The notes under the pieces were generated by a model that had not been told where the DNA came from, did not search any database, and was given only the letters and a program-made list of their open reading frames with translations. Shown here piece after piece: positions 14,896-22,925 of a DNA stretch of 39,410 nucleotides. Source of the stretch: Sphingomonas sp. 1F27F7B (GTDB taxonomy: Bacteria > Pseudomonadota > Alphaproteobacteria > Sphingomonadales > Sphingomonadaceae); NCBI RefSeq assembly GCF_005503355.1, contig NZ_SCMK01000035.1, positions 1 through 39,410 of the forward strand, given 5' to 3'. The translations under genes were made by a program, and so were the position numbers. Positions within the stretch are counted from its first letter, which is position 1, and every line of letters begins with the position of its first letter.

Positions 14896-16896
14896 GTGGT
14901 AGGCGAACGAACGGGGCACGGCCCCGGCTATATTCCGGCGATCGACGGGCTGCGCGCCATCGCCGTCACCTCGGTGATCCTCTTCCACCTCTGGCCCCGG
15001 GCACTGCCGGGCGGCTTCACCGGCGTGGACATCTTCTTCGTCATCTCCGGCTTCGTGGTGACCGGCTCGCTGCTCGGCCGCACGTTCGCCAGCTTCAAGG
15101 AGCTCGCCGGGTGGTTCTATGCGCGCCGCCTGATGCGGATCATGCCGGCGCTGATCGCGATGCTGCTCGCCACCCTGCTGGCCGCGCAGCTCTTCATCCC
15201 CGACGCCTGGCTGAGCAACAGCCTCGCCCAGGTCGGCCGATTCGCCTTTTTCGGGCTCAGCAACATCGTGCTGGCGACCGACACCGACAGCTATTTCGGC
15301 CCGCAAGCCGCCTATAATCCCTTCACCCACAGCTGGTCGCTCGGCGTGGAGGAACAGTTCTACCTGTTCTTCCCGTTCATCCTCTGGTGGCACCATCAGC
15401 TGCAGGCCGGGGCGAAGGCCGTGCGGTGGGTAGCCATACTTTCCGGCCTCTCGCTGCTGCTCTGCGCGGTGCTGGCCATCTTCGCGAACAAGTTCGCCTT
15501 CTACCTGATCTTTCCGCGCTTCTGGGAGCTGGGTGCGGGCATGCTGCTCTGCCTGACGCGCCATCGCTGGCAGGACTGGGCCGCGGGCAAGCGCTGGCCG
15601 GCGCCGCTGGGCGCGCTGCTGATCGCCGCCGGCTTCGCGCTGCCCGAAGGGCCGTTCTTCCCCTTTCCCGGCGCGCTGCTGCCGGTCGCGGGCACCGCGC
15701 TCCTCCTCGTGGCGATCCTGGGCGGCACCGCGCCCCGCGCGCTCGGCAGCCGCCCGATGGTGGCAGTGGGGCTGCTCTCCTATTCGCTCTATCTCTGGCA
15801 CTGGCCGGTGTTCGTGCTGTTCCGCTGGACCATCGGCCTGCACGCGCCGAAGCTCCAGCTCGCCGCGCTGGCGATTGCAGTGACGCTGGCGATCCTCTCC
15901 TATTTCCTGGTCGAGAAGCCGCTGCGTTCGAGCCGCCGGATGGCCGGATGGCCACGCGGGCGCGTCGTCACGGCGGCGCTGGCCGCAACGCTGGCCGCCG
16001 CGCTCTGCGGGCAGCTGATGATCGCCGCACACAACCGCATCACGCTAAGCGCCACCCGCGATCGCTTCGCCTGGTATGCCGAGCCCGGCCGGCCGCTGCC
16101 GCTCGACCTTACCGGCTGCGCGCCGATCGACGGCGAGGAGCGGCTGGCAGGCGGCAAGGTGACGCTGTGGACACCGCGCTGCTCCCGCCCGGGGAGCTTC
16201 ACTCTGTTCGTGCCCGCCGACTCGCACGGCCTCGCCTATGCGCCCGCGCTACGCAGGCTCGTCGCCGAGACCGGCGCGAGCGTGCGGCTCTATTTCCGGC
16301 CCGCCTGCCCCTATCTCAAGCTGATCATGAGCCATGCGGCGCGCCCGCGCTGCGCCGACTGGTACGCTGCAGTGGAACGCGACATCGTGGGCCGCTCGCG
16401 CCCGGGCGACGTGGTGTTCCTGCCCGGGCTGCGCGTCACCCGCCTCGCCAACCAGTTCGAGAGGGACCGCGACCTGACCGGGCGGCACGACGACACGGTC
16501 TCGGCCGCCGCGCTCGCCGAAGCGCAGGGAATCACCCGGCGCCTTGCGGCCGGCGGCGCGCGGCTGGTGCTCGAGGCGCCCAAGCCGGTTTTCCCCAGCC
16601 CGATCTTCCGCTGCACCGACTGGTTCAATCGCACCAATCCCGCCTGTCACGGGCTCACCGTCGAGCGCGAGGCAATGCTCCAGCGCCGCCGCCATGTGAT
16701 GCAGGCGATGCGCGTGCTGGCCGCCGGCCAGCGCAGCACCATCCTGTGGGACCCGCTGCCGATCTTCTGCCCCGGCCGGACCTGCGAAGCAGTGCCGGGC
16801 GGCCGCCCGCTCTTCTTCGACGGCGACCACCCGAGCGGGCTCGGCAACGACCTGATCTATGCCGATCTGAAGCGGACGATCCTGGGAGTTCGGTGA
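14896..16896 (+). CDS. OafA/YrhL-type acyltransferase with C-terminal SGNH domain
   Basis: This 666-residue protein has an acyltransferase-3 membrane domain (about 1-350). Its landmarks are the DGLRAIAV start (17-24), the conserved His31 in LFHLW, GVDIFFVISGFV (43-54) and LYLWHWPVF. A soluble SGNH-type domain follows, with PADSHGLAYAP in place of the usual GDSH block and a closing FDGDHPSGLG (Asp-His pair). Such enzymes move acetyl or other acyl groups across the inner membrane onto LPS, peptidoglycan or exopolysaccharide sugars. GTG 14896 is preferred because GGGGAG lies six bases before it. It is divergent from paralogue A and ends in a hairpin-rich gap. No glycan cluster is adjacent, so the acceptor is open. 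Confidence 0.88.
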   Translation: MVGERTGHGPGYIPAIDGLRAIAVTSVILFHLWPRALPGGFTGVDIFFVISGFVVTGSLLGRTFASFKELAGWFYARRLMRIMPALIAMLLATLLAAQLFIPDAWLSNSLAQVGRFAFFGLSNIVLATDTDSYFGPQAAYNPFTHSWSLGVEEQFYLFFPFILWWHHQLQAGAKAVRWVAILSGLSLLLCAVLAIFANKFAFYLIFPRFWELGAGMLLCLTRHRWQDWAAGKRWPAPLGALLIAAGFALPEGPFFPFPGALLPVAGTALLLVAILGGTAPRALGSRPMVAVGLLSYSLYLWHWPVFVLFRWTIGLHAPKLQLAALAIAVTLAILSYFLVEKPLRSSRRMAGWPRGRVVTAALAATLAAALCGQLMIAAHNRITLSATRDRFAWYAEPGRPLPLDLTGCAPIDGEERLAGGKVTLWTPRCSRPGSFTLFVPADSHGLAYAPALRRLVAETGASVRLYFRPACPYLKLIMSHAARPRCADWYAAVERDIVGRSRPGDVVFLPGLRVTRLANQFERDRDLTGRHDDTVSAAALAEAQGITRRLAAGGARLVLEAPKPVFPSPIFRCTDWFNRTNPACHGLTVEREAMLQRRRHVMQAMRVLAAGQRSTILWDPLPIFCPGRTCEAVPGGRPLFFDGDHPSGLGNDLIYADLKRTILGVR

Positions 16897-16942
16897 CGAA
16901 CCCCCTTCCCTGAAAGGGTGCATCGCGTCTTGGCAATACGGA

Positions 16943-17011
16943 GAGGCCTGGCGCAACGATATCGCAGCGCCAAGCCTCTACCCACCCCTGCCCCTCCCCT
17001 CCAGGGAGGGG
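16943..17011. repeat. Two intergenic hairpins between convergent genes
   Basis: The first is a 12-base inverted repeat with one mismatch (16943-16954 with 16967-16978) around a loop containing CGATATCG. The second is a perfect eight-base stem CCCCTCCC/GGGAGGGG (16991-16998 with 17004-17011). Neither has a T-run. They may act as terminators for the acyltransferase and peptidase genes, or the second may be a dispersed short palindrome of the kind common between sphingomonad genes (inference). Confidence 0.6.
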
Positions 17012-17018
17012 AAGATCC

Positions 17019-18428
17019 TCAAGGCACCGTCACATTGGTCATCGGCACGTTCGCCAGCTCGGGCTGGGCCTTGAGCTGGGGGACGACGGTCTTGAGATCG
17101 CCGACCACCACCAGGGTGAGCCTGCCCAGCGGATAGGAAGCCGTCGCCGAGGCCATCATCTGCTCCGGCGTCACCGCCAGCACCGCAGGCACATAGCGCT
17201 CTGTCCAGTCGCCCGGCAGGCCGAGCAGGTCGCGCGTCGCCAGCGTGCCGACCACCGCGCCCGAGGTCGAATTCGAGATGGCGAACAGCCCGGCCATATA
17301 GGTGCGGATGCCCTTGGCCTCCTCGGCCGGCACCGGCTCGGTCTGCATCCGGCGGATTTCCTTGAAGACTTCGTGCAACGAGTCGCCGGTATGCTCTGTG
17401 GTCACGTCCGCCTGGAAGCCCCACAACGCCTGTTCGGGCGTGAAGTCGACGTCCGAATAGGGCGAATAGGTATAGCCCTTGTCCTCGCGGATGTTGCGGG
17501 TGATGCGCGAGCTGAACGCCCCGCCGAGCAGCGCATTGGTCACGCGCTGCGGGATGTCCGCATCGGTGCCGGCGCGGCTGGCGTCGAAGGCAAGGCGCAG
17601 CGTGGCCTGCGGTGCGCCCGGCCGATCGACCAGCACGATCCGCGGCCCCGGCTGATGCGGACTGTCCAGCACCACGGGATCCGGACCCGCCGCCCAGCCG
17701 GCAAAGGCCTTGTCGATCGCCGCCTTCACCGCCGCCGTATCGAACCGGCCGGCGATGTAGAGATGCGCCCGCTTCGCGCCGAACTGGCCGGCGTGGAAGG
17801 CCTTCACCTGGGCAATCGTATAGCCCTGGAGCTGCGCCGCGCTCGGGATGAGGCGGCCATAGGGATGGTTGGCGCCATAGATGGTGCGGCCCAGCGCCAC
17901 ATCGGCCAGCGGGCCCGGCTGCGACAGCGCGATCGAGAGCTGGCGGCCGAGATTTGCCTTCACCCGGGCAAGCTCGCTCGCCGGCAGCGTCGGGCGGATC
18001 GCCACGTCGCTCACCAGCGCGACCGCGGCCGGCGCATATTCGGAGAGCACGTTCACGCCGACCGAAGTCGACTGCATGCCGGCGCTGACGTTGAGCTGCC
18101 CGCCCATCCCGGCCGCCGCGGCGGCGAGATCGGCGGCGGTCTTGCCCGCCGCGCCTTCCTTCATCAGCGCGCCGGTGACTTCGGAGAGCCACACCGCATC
18201 GCCTTCATCGACTGCGCCGGCGCGCACGCGCAGCGACACGACGGCCTTGGGCGCGATGCCATAGGGGATCAGCGTGACCTGCACGCCATTCGGCAGCGCA
18301 TAGGTCTCGGTCGCCGGCAGCTTGAACGGCTTGGGATCGGCGATCGGCGGCGCCGGCGGGAAATTGTCCTGCGCCAGCGCGGGCATGGCGGCGAGCAAGG
18401 CCGAAAGGGCGAGAATCGCGCGCTTCAT
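17019..18428 (-). CDS. M16-family peptidase-like subunit without zinc motif
   Basis: The 469-residue protein has a signal peptide (1-20, MPALAQ) and two M16 half-domains. The N-terminal half has LPNGVQVTLIPYG (45-57), but the HxxEH position reads LSEVT (81-85), so zinc is not expected. The C-terminal half keeps RNIREDKGYTYSPYS, the Arg/Tyr motif that the partner subunit contributes to the active site in M16B/MPP-type heterodimers. Its ATG overlaps the stop of the active subunit by one base (TGATG), so the two are translationally coupled. A periplasmic heterodimeric peptidase is the likely product; the substrate is unknown. Confidence 0.9.
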   Translation of the reverse strand: MKRAILALSALLAAMPALAQDNFPPAPPIADPKPFKLPATETYALPNGVQVTLIPYGIAPKAVVSLRVRAGAVDEGDAVWLSEVTGALMKEGAAGKTAADLAAAAAGMGGQLNVSAGMQSTSVGVNVLSEYAPAAVALVSDVAIRPTLPASELARVKANLGRQLSIALSQPGPLADVALGRTIYGANHPYGRLIPSAAQLQGYTIAQVKAFHAGQFGAKRAHLYIAGRFDTAAVKAAIDKAFAGWAAGPDPVVLDSPHQPGPRIVLVDRPGAPQATLRLAFDASRAGTDADIPQRVTNALLGGAFSSRITRNIREDKGYTYSPYSDVDFTPEQALWGFQADVTTEHTGDSLHEVFKEIRRMQTEPVPAEEAKGIRTYMAGLFAISNSTSGAVVGTLATRDLLGLPGDWTERYVPAVLAVTPEQMMASATASYPLGRLTLVVVGDLKTVVPQLKAQPELANVPMTNVTVP

Positions 18429-19825
18429 CACTTGCCTCCCTTGGGCTGGGCGCCGGGCTCGATGACATAGACCGAGCGGTTGGTCTTGCGGAGATATTCC
18501 TGCGCGGTCTTCTGGATCAGCGCCGGCGTGACCTTGGCGAAGCCCTCCTCGATCCGGTTCACCGCGGCGGGATCATTGTCGAACAGCGCGTAGACGGCGA
18601 GCAGATCGACCAGACCGACGCGGCCGCCGCCGTCGATCGTGCCGTACAGCTCCGAGCGCATCTTGGTGCGTGCCCGTTGCAGTTCGGCGGCGCTGACCGG
18701 CTTCGCGCGCAGTTCCTCGATCACTTCGTCGATCGCCTTGCCGATCTGCGCGGTGGAGTGCTTGGTGTCGTGGGTGAAGCTGAAGCTCCACAGCATCGGC
18801 CCGCGATAGTTGAACATGTTGCCGAGATCGCCGTTGATCCCGCCGGAAAGCTCGCCGGCGATGCCGGTGTCGGAGACCAGCTTCTTGAACAGCCGGCTGT
18901 CGTCGCCCTGGAGCAGGATCTGGTCGATCAGCCCCATCGCATACCATTCGGGCGTGCCGCGATCGGGCACGTGATAGCCCGCGGCATAGCCGGGCTTGGG
19001 CGCCAGCGCGTCGACACGGCTCTTGAACTTCTCGGCGGTCTGGCGCGGCTCGGAAATGTCCGGCTGCTTCACCGGCGCGGACGCGGGGATCGGAGTGAAA
19101 TATTTCTCCACCATCGCCCGGGTCGCGGCATAGTCGATGTCGCCCGCGACCACGAGCACCGCGTTGTTCGGGCGGTAGAATTCCCTGGAGAAGGCCTGGG
19201 CGTCCGGCACCGTCGCCGCCTCGATCTCCTTCAGCTCGCCATAGAAATTATGGCTGTTGTACCAGTTGACGTTGGCCAGCATCGGCAGGTCGATCCACGG
19301 CCAGGTGCTGTAGGGCTGGTTGAGGACGTTGACCTTCACTTCATTGCCGACCACGCCCTGCTGGTTCTTCAGCACGACATCGTCGATCACCGGATTGGCC
19401 ATGCGATCCGCCTCGAGCCAGAGCATCCGCCCGAGCGCGCCCGAGGGGACGATCTCGTAATAATTGGTGAAGTCGAACCGAGTCGAGCCGTTGTTTACGC
19501 CCCCCGAATTGGTGATCGTGGTGTCGAACACTCCCTTTGGCGCATGCTTCGATCCCTGGAACATCAGATGCTCGAACAGGTGCGCGAAGCCGGTGCGGTC
19601 CCTGGGCTCGACGCGGAAGCCGATGCCGTAATAGACGCCGACCGTCACCGTCGGCGCGATCGTGTCCCTGGTCAGGACCACCCGCAGACCGTTGGGCAAG
19701 GTGAAATATTGCGTGTCGACATGCAGCTTGCTCGCCGCGGCGGCGCCGGCCTGGGCATGCGCCGCAGCCGGAAGCGCGGCCACCGCAAGGGCAAGCGCGA
19801 GACTCACGAGACTCAAATGCTTCAT
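18428..19825 (-). CDS. M16-family zinc peptidase, catalytic subunit
   Basis: This 465-residue protein has a signal peptide (1-24, AAHAQ). The catalytic HLFEH sits at residues 82-86, and the downstream zinc-binding Glu is probably Glu138 in WLEADRM. FTLPNGLRVVLTRD and a second half-domain with GMLIDQILLQGDD-type sequence complete the M16 fold. It forms a probable periplasmic heterodimer with the following gene. ATG 19825 was chosen because it starts the signal peptide, with GGGG nine bases upstream. Confidence 0.93.
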   Translation of the reverse strand: MKHLSLVSLALALAVAALPAAAHAQAGAAAASKLHVDTQYFTLPNGLRVVLTRDTIAPTVTVGVYYGIGFRVEPRDRTGFAHLFEHLMFQGSKHAPKGVFDTTITNSGGVNNGSTRFDFTNYYEIVPSGALGRMLWLEADRMANPVIDDVVLKNQQGVVGNEVKVNVLNQPYSTWPWIDLPMLANVNWYNSHNFYGELKEIEAATVPDAQAFSREFYRPNNAVLVVAGDIDYAATRAMVEKYFTPIPASAPVKQPDISEPRQTAEKFKSRVDALAPKPGYAAGYHVPDRGTPEWYAMGLIDQILLQGDDSRLFKKLVSDTGIAGELSGGINGDLGNMFNYRGPMLWSFSFTHDTKHSTAQIGKAIDEVIEELRAKPVSAAELQRARTKMRSELYGTIDGGGRVGLVDLLAVYALFDNDPAAVNRIEEGFAKVTPALIQKTAQEYLRKTNRSVYVIEPGAQPKGGK

Positions 19826-19865
19826 CGTTCTGGACCCCCTGGGACTCGGGAACTGTATTGCCAGG

Positions 19866-19893
19866 TTAGTACGGCAAGGGGCGCCGGGCGCAA
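19866..19893 (-). promoter_or_regulatory. Candidate promoter of the M16 peptidase pair
   Basis: On the - strand TTGCGC (19893-19888), 16 bases, TACTAA (19871-19866), about 40 bases before the start codon and just after the stop of the upstream gene. Confidence 0.5.
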
Positions 19894-19899
19894 GAGCGA

Positions 19900-20775
19900 T
19901 CAGCCCGCCAGCCAATGCACCTTCACCACCCAGAAAGACCGCATCGGTTTTCCCTGGGCGTCGAGCGCCGGCTGGAGCTTGGCCCGCCTGGCGACGTTGC
20001 GGCAAGTGATGTCGGCAAAGTCGTCCGGGCTGGTACGCGCCAGGACGAAGCAGCCCGCGACCTTGCCTTCGGGATCGACGTCGAGGCGGATTTGCACCAG
20101 GCCGTTGTGTCCGCCGAACAGCGCGCCAGCCGGATAGTCGCCGGAATTGAGCCAGCCGCCAGGCGAAGTGATCGCCGATACCGGGCGCAGCCCCGCCGCC
20201 TGCTGGGCGGCGTCATAGCCCCAACTCGTGACCAGGGCATCCATGCATTTGCGCATCTCGGCCAGCGGCTTGCCCAACGAGCCGAATTCGAGCCGCAGCG
20301 GCCGCTTGCCGCGAATGGCCAGCGTCACGCCGGTGGCGCGCGCTTCCTGCTCGGGCGCGATCCGAGGCGCCAGATCGCGCTTGCCCTTCCGCTCCCAGCC
20401 ATCGAGCCGCACGCCGCTGAAGAACATCGCGCGAAGCTTGTCCACCTTGCCGGAAAGCCCGTCGATCGCGACCGGCCTTTCGCCGACGCCGAAATCGGCC
20501 GTGCCCTCCACCTTCACGGCGTCCGTCTGGAAACGGTCGCCATAGACCGAGAAATCAAAGTCGTCGCCCGGCTCGTAGCGCGTGAAACGAACGATCACGC
20601 TCGCCTTGCCCTCCCCCATCTGGGCGGCGAGGTTGCAGGCATCGCGACTATAATCGACCAGCCATTTGCCGTGCCGCGTTAACGTCTCGACCGGCCTTTC
20701 GTCAGGCGGCCCAGCCGCGAGCGCCGGTGTGCCTGCTCCGGCAAGCGCCAGGCAAAGAAGCAGTGCCCTGATCAT
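19900..20775 (-). CDS. Secreted protein with a TonB-C-like domain
   Basis: This 291-residue protein has a cleavable signal peptide (about 1-20, ending TPALAAG) instead of the uncleaved anchor of TonB. The middle part (about 25-185) is unassigned, with three Cys across the protein. The last 80 residues match the TonB C-terminal pattern: YPAGALFGGHNGLVQIRLDV, DPEGKVAGCFVLARTSPDDF and a final AKLQPALDAQGKPM. Without a membrane anchor or Pro-rich spacer it cannot transduce energy itself. Such secreted TonB-C proteins are seen in alphaproteobacteria with unknown roles. GGGGGA lies six bases before ATG 20775; ATG 20781 is the alternative start. It is followed on the - strand by the M16 genes. Confidence 0.75.
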   Translation of the reverse strand: MIRALLLCLALAGAGTPALAAGPPDERPVETLTRHGKWLVDYSRDACNLAAQMGEGKASVIVRFTRYEPGDDFDFSVYGDRFQTDAVKVEGTADFGVGERPVAIDGLSGKVDKLRAMFFSGVRLDGWERKGKRDLAPRIAPEQEARATGVTLAIRGKRPLRLEFGSLGKPLAEMRKCMDALVTSWGYDAAQQAAGLRPVSAITSPGGWLNSGDYPAGALFGGHNGLVQIRLDVDPEGKVAGCFVLARTSPDDFADITCRNVARRAKLQPALDAQGKPMRSFWVVKVHWLAG

Positions 20776-20862
20776 CGACATTCCCCCGAATTGCCGGAAG
20801 ATGATCTCAACAGCATGTGTCCGGAGCGTTACGACAGCCGGCAACGCCCCGGACCCGCGTCA

Positions 20863-22812
20863 TCACTTCTGCGCGCTCGCCGACTGGTCGAGCGGCACCA
20901 CCGGCAGCAGCACGCTGCTCGACTGGGCGCCGCCGTACATCAGCGTGACCGTCGCCTTCTGATAGTCGCCGGGCTTGGCGAAGAAGATGTTGGGCACGAA
21001 CTTCTGCGGATTGCGGTCATAGACCGGGAACAGGCTCGACTGGACCTGCACCATGATCCGGTGCCCCGGCTGGAAGACGTGGTTCACCGTGGGCAGGCGG
21101 AACTTGTATTCCTGCACCTTGTTCGCCGGGATCGCCGTCGGATGCTCGAACGAATCGCGATAGCGGCCGCGGAAGATGTCCATCGCGATCGGCAGCTGGA
21201 ACCCGCCCATCTCCTTCTTGGTGACATAGTCGTCCGGATAGACGTCGATCACCTTCACCACGAAGTCGCCGTCGGTGCCCGTCGTCTTGGCGAAGATGTC
21301 CGCCAGCGGCGCGCCGGAGACTCGAACCGGCTCGGCGAGCGGCTCGGTCATATAGGTCATCACGTCGGGCCGCCCGTCGACGAAGCGCTGGTCGGTGACG
21401 AGATAGGTGCCCCAGCGGCCGTCCTGGAAGTTGACCGGACGCGGCAGGTGCGGAACCGGCTTGGCGGGATCGGAGACGTAGCTGTCCGAACCGGCGCCCG
21501 GCTTGTCGAAGCCCAGGCCCTCTGCGGGCTTGAGATAGATCGGGGTGAGCCTGGTGCCGCACCCGTCGTCACAGGCGAGCGGCCATTTGTTCAGATAGTC
21601 CCAGCGGTTCTCGCCGGTATTGTAGAAGCTCGCCTTGGCCGGAGTGAAGGGCGGCGCCCCGTCCTTGAGATAGGCATTGAAGAACGGGAGCAGGATGTCG
21701 CGCCGGGCCTGGAGCGCGGTATCGCCCTCGAAGGCGAGTTGGCCGAGGGTGGAGCCATTATAGTTGAAGCCCGAATGGCGCCACGGACCCATCAACAGGA
21801 AGTTCTTGTCGGCCTGGGACGTCTTCTGCAGCGCCTCCCAGGCGTGGATCGCGCCGTACATGTCCTCGTGATCCCAGATGCCCTGTTCCCAGAGCGTGGG
21901 GATGTTGGAGGGGTTCTTCGCGAGCAGCTTGTCGAGCGCCTGCTCCTGCCAGAACTGGTCGTAGGCGACGTGCTGGCTCATCTTGTTCCAGGCGGGCAGC
22001 TGGTCATAGCCGAACTGCTTGGCCCAGTCGCCGGCCGAGCCGACGCGGCGGAAAGTATCGTAATCGTCCCAGTCCGGGCGCGGCGGCGCCTTGCCGGCGC
22101 CCTTGTAGCCGGTCTGGGCGCCGATCCAGCCGATATTGGCGAGGCGGAAGGCACCGTGGTGGAACCAGTCGTCGCCCATCCAGCCGTCGATCATCGGGCT
22201 CTCGGGCGCGGCGACCTTGAGCGCGGGATGCGGGCCCATCAGCGCCATCACCACGGTGAAACCCTCATAGGAGGAACCCAGCATGCCGACCTTGCCGTTG
22301 GTCTCGGGGATGTTCTTCACCATCCAGTCGATCGAATCATAGGCGTCGGTGATGTGATCGACCTTGGTCGGGTTGAGCGGGCCGACCGGCGGGCGGGTGA
22401 TGACGTAATCGCCCTCCGACTTGTACTTGCCGCGAATGTCCTGGAACGCGCGGATATATCCCGCCTTGACGAACACCTCGTCGCCCTCGGGCAGGGTGTT
22501 GATCATCTTGCCGCTCTCGGTGCGGACGACGCGCCCGGCGGCGTTGTAGGGCGTGCGGGTGAACAGGATCGGCGCGTTCTTCGCGCCCTTGGGGATGATG
22601 AAGACAGTGTAGAGCTTCACACCGTCCCGCATCGGAATCATCACTTCGCGCTTGATATAGTCCGCGGGCAGCGAGGGCGGATTGAAGTTGGCGGGAATGT
22701 CGTTGAACGCGGGAGCCGGCGTCTGGGCGGCGGCGGGACTTTCCTGGGCCTGCGCGGCGGCGGTGGCGAGGATGGCCGTCCCGGCGGCCAATGCGAGCAG
22801 CGACTTGTTCAT
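20863..22812 (-). CDS. CocE/NonD-family hydrolase, alpha-amino acid ester hydrolase-like
   Basis: This 649-residue protein has a signal peptide (1-21). The alpha/beta-hydrolase domain contains the GSSYEGFT nucleophile elbow (catalytic Ser181), IWDHEDMYGAIHAW with Asp314, and GPWRHSGFNYNG with His346. The acidic patch PESPMIDGWMGDDWFHHGAF, typical of alpha-amino acid ester hydrolases (Xanthomonas/Acetobacter type), is also present. A C-terminal jelly-roll (from about residue 440) is standard for the family. The enzyme would act on esters or amides of alpha-amino acids, including beta-lactam side chains, or on dipeptides in the periplasm; the natural substrate is not known. GGGAGA precedes ATG 22812. 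Confidence 0.9.
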   Translation of the reverse strand: MNKSLLALAAGTAILATAAAQAQESPAAAQTPAPAFNDIPANFNPPSLPADYIKREVMIPMRDGVKLYTVFIIPKGAKNAPILFTRTPYNAAGRVVRTESGKMINTLPEGDEVFVKAGYIRAFQDIRGKYKSEGDYVITRPPVGPLNPTKVDHITDAYDSIDWMVKNIPETNGKVGMLGSSYEGFTVVMALMGPHPALKVAAPESPMIDGWMGDDWFHHGAFRLANIGWIGAQTGYKGAGKAPPRPDWDDYDTFRRVGSAGDWAKQFGYDQLPAWNKMSQHVAYDQFWQEQALDKLLAKNPSNIPTLWEQGIWDHEDMYGAIHAWEALQKTSQADKNFLLMGPWRHSGFNYNGSTLGQLAFEGDTALQARRDILLPFFNAYLKDGAPPFTPAKASFYNTGENRWDYLNKWPLACDDGCGTRLTPIYLKPAEGLGFDKPGAGSDSYVSDPAKPVPHLPRPVNFQDGRWGTYLVTDQRFVDGRPDVMTYMTEPLAEPVRVSGAPLADIFAKTTGTDGDFVVKVIDVYPDDYVTKKEMGGFQLPIAMDIFRGRYRDSFEHPTAIPANKVQEYKFRLPTVNHVFQPGHRIMVQVQSSLFPVYDRNPQKFVPNIFFAKPGDYQKATVTLMYGGAQSSSVLLPVVPLDQSASAQK

Positions 22813-22864
22813 GTGACTTTATCTCCCATGGATGGGGATCGATAGGCCCAAAACCGCATGCATG

Positions 22865-22902
22865 GAAAGAGCCCGCCCCCTCCTTCCGGAAGAAGCGGGC
22901 TC
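22865..22902 (-). terminator. Terminator of the 22926-24203 gene
   Basis: GAGCCCGC (22869-22876) pairs with GCGGGCTC (22895-22902), with an inner CTTCCGGAAG palindrome. On the - strand the stem is followed by TTTCC. Confidence 0.7.
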
Positions 22903-22925
22903 CTGTGTCTCCGATATGTCGGCGA

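Noticed and set aside
20791..22845. 684-codon open frame antisense to the ester hydrolase
   Set aside because: The - strand frame has a full catalytic triad and signal peptide; the + strand frame is a shadow.
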